Below are positions 5,884 to 6,632 of a DNA stretch of 6,632 nucleotides, piece by piece. Location of the stretch: NCBI GenBank assembly GCA_022717655.1, contig JAIIAN010000167.1, positions 1 through 6,632 on the forward strand. The letters are read 5' to 3'. The stretch is from Bacillota bacterium. GTDB lineage: Bacteria > Bacillota > Clostridia > Lachnospirales > Lachnospiraceae. Within the stretch, counting starts at the first letter, position 1. Every line of letters starts with the position of its first letter. A program made the translations under genes and the position numbers. The notes beneath the pieces are model-generated. The model was not told the origin of the DNA, searched no databases, and worked only from the letters and a program-made list of their open reading frames with translations.

Positions 5884-5943
5884 GATTGTTTTCCCTCACA
5901 TATTCCCATGTTTTTTCAAAAAAAGCTTGACAGATCAGCCGAT

Positions 5944-5975
5944 ATATGTTTCGTAAACGTTGATTATAAACATAT
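5944..5975 (+). promoter_or_regulatory. hairpin in the transposase leader next to its ribosome binding site
   Basis: ATATGTTT at 5944-5951 is the exact reverse complement of AAACATAT at 5968-5975, giving an 8-pair stem with a 16-base loop, ending three bases before AAGGAGG (5979-5985). TATAAA at 5965-5970 is a possible -10 for the transposase, and TATAAT is found on the minus strand at 5963-5968. A transcript starting upstream would contain the whole hairpin, whereas one from the TATAAA box would not, an arrangement like that described for limiting readthrough expression of IS10-type transposases. The structure is seen; the role is inferred. Confidence 0.35.
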
Positions 5976-5991
5976 TTCAAGGAGGTACCTC

Positions 5992-6632
5992 ATGGCCCAC
6001 ATTTTCTTATCACAATTAAAAACAGTTCTCAATAACTGCATTGACGAATTGGAGCAGATCCATTTTTTATTCTCCAGGAATCCGGAAACCGATTTTACCA
6101 GGAAGCGTAAACTTACTTTTAAAGAATATATACAGTTTATGCTTCTGATGCAGGGCAAAACGGTTTCAAATGAAATCTTGGATTTTTTCAGCCATTTCCT
6201 GTCCGCACCGTCAAAATCAGCATTCACACAGCAGCGTTACAAGCTTCTTCCTGAAGGATGGGATTTCCTGTTCCATTCCTTTGTAACACAGTGCAGGTCC
6301 CTGTCCGATGACCTGTATTGCGGCTACCGGCTTCTGGCCTGCGACGGCTCCGATGTGAATATAGCCAGAAACCCGTCTGATGAAAGGACTTTTATCCATG
6401 AAGGTGAAAAAGGCTACAACGCTGTCCATATCAATGCACTCTATGACATCATGAATAAAACCTACTGTGACTTTCACGTACAGGGAAAGAAAAAGCTCCA
6501 TGAGCGTGCAGCACTGAACCTCATGGTTGACCGTTATTCAGATCCTGCTCCTTCCATCCTGATGGCAGACTGTGGTTATGAAAGTTTCAACACATTTGCA
6601 CATCTTATCCGGAAAAACATGAAGTTTGTTAT
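5992..6632 (+). CDS. IS4-family DDE transposase, 3' end beyond window
   Basis: The first 213 residues of a cut-and-paste transposase that binds the IS ends and catalyses strand transfer. It was identified by translating the plus strand from ATG 5992; AAGGAGG at 5979-5985 lies six bases upstream and settles the start. The N-terminal part (about 1-110) is helical and basic (FTRKRKLTFKEYIQFMLLMQ, SAPSKSAFTQQRYKLLPEGW), as in IS4 transposases. The first catalytic Asp is probably D118 in LLACDGSDVNI; the second is probably D193 in ILMADCGYESFN, where IS4 relatives often have DRGY. The third acidic residue (Glu in the Y-x2-R-x3-E-x6-K signature) would be downstream and cannot be seen. No internal stop or frameshift occurs in this part. 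Residues between the two Asp include NPSDERTFIHEGEKGYNAVH, typical of clostridial members. Confidence 0.85.
   Translation, partial: MAHIFLSQLKTVLNNCIDELEQIHFLFSRNPETDFTRKRKLTFKEYIQFMLLMQGKTVSNEILDFFSHFLSAPSKSAFTQQRYKLLPEGWDFLFHSFVTQCRSLSDDLYCGYRLLACDGSDVNIARNPSDERTFIHEGEKGYNAVHINALYDIMNKTYCDFHVQGKKKLHERAALNLMVDRYSDPAPSILMADCGYESFNTFAHLIRKNMKFV

Larger units (their letters stand above)
5884..6632 (+). mobile_element. IS4-family insertion sequence, left part (right end outside window)
   Basis: The transposase beginning at 5992 and its leader mark an insertion sequence whose right end lies beyond position 6632. The left boundary is not fixed: I found no pair of terminal inverted repeats because the other end is missing. 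The element most simply starts between 5884 and about 5943, in the divergent gap, but if the 180-residue minus-strand gene is cargo it could start as early as about 5321. Target-site duplication cannot be tested inside the window. It occupies the place where a tape measure gene is expected. Confidence 0.6.

Noticed and set aside
5911..5924. TTTTTTCAAAAAAA palindrome as a terminator
   Set aside because: The stem is only A-T pairs with a one-base centre and no GC-rich portion, so it is not a stable terminator on either strand.
5927..5932. TTGACA as the -35 of a transposase promoter
   Set aside because: At 16-18 bases spacing the following hexamers (around 5949-5956, TTCGTA or TCGTAA) are poor -10 boxes, and TATAAA at 5965 is too far away.
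6217..6501. Minus-strand open frames at 5964-6227 and 6217-6501
   Set aside because: Both are antisense to the transposase frame, which carries clear DDE-type motifs and a strong ribosome binding site.

Overview
The window looks like part of an integrated siphovirus-type prophage from a low-GC Gram-positive gut bacterium, probably a clostridial (Lachnospiraceae-like) host. This rests on the moderate-to-low GC, the strong AGGAGG-type ribosome binding sites, the Listeria A118 / TP901-1-like head-to-tail gene order, and the style of the transposase at the right end. The host assignment is inference.

Layout. Positions 12-856 hold three small plus-strand phage genes: a DUF6275-like protein, a DUF4406-like protein with a nucleoside-deoxyribosyltransferase fold signature, and a small unknown. 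A leader of about 140 bases (857-996) follows, with a terminator-like hairpin and two odd palindromes built on GTGACAC. A tightly packed structural operon then runs from 997 to 5234: scaffold, major capsid protein, head-tail connector, three neck proteins (Minor_capsid_1/2/3-like: head closure, tail completion, tail terminator), major tail tube protein, and a two-frame tail assembly chaperone (G and GT). Genes overlap by 4 bases or lie a few bases apart, and ribosome binding sites often sit inside the preceding gene. Terminase and portal genes are not in the window.

The second chaperone frame (Gp15-like) has no credible start of its own. The two frames can be joined by a -2 ribosomal slip at GAGAG directly before the UAG of the first frame, giving a 218-residue GT fusion.

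The expected next gene, the tail tape measure, is absent. Instead there is a strong intrinsic terminator (5284-5320), an unrecognised 180-residue gene on the minus strand (5341-5883), and a divergently oriented IS4-family DDE transposase (from 5992) that runs off the window end. An insertion sequence has therefore probably entered the tail module, or the prophage is rearranged here; it may be defective. I saw no tRNA, rRNA, CRISPR array or attachment site. Apart from the probable -2 frameshift and the tail-module break, most of the window is a recognisable phage morphogenesis cluster, and I do not see a clearly new defence or metabolic system.
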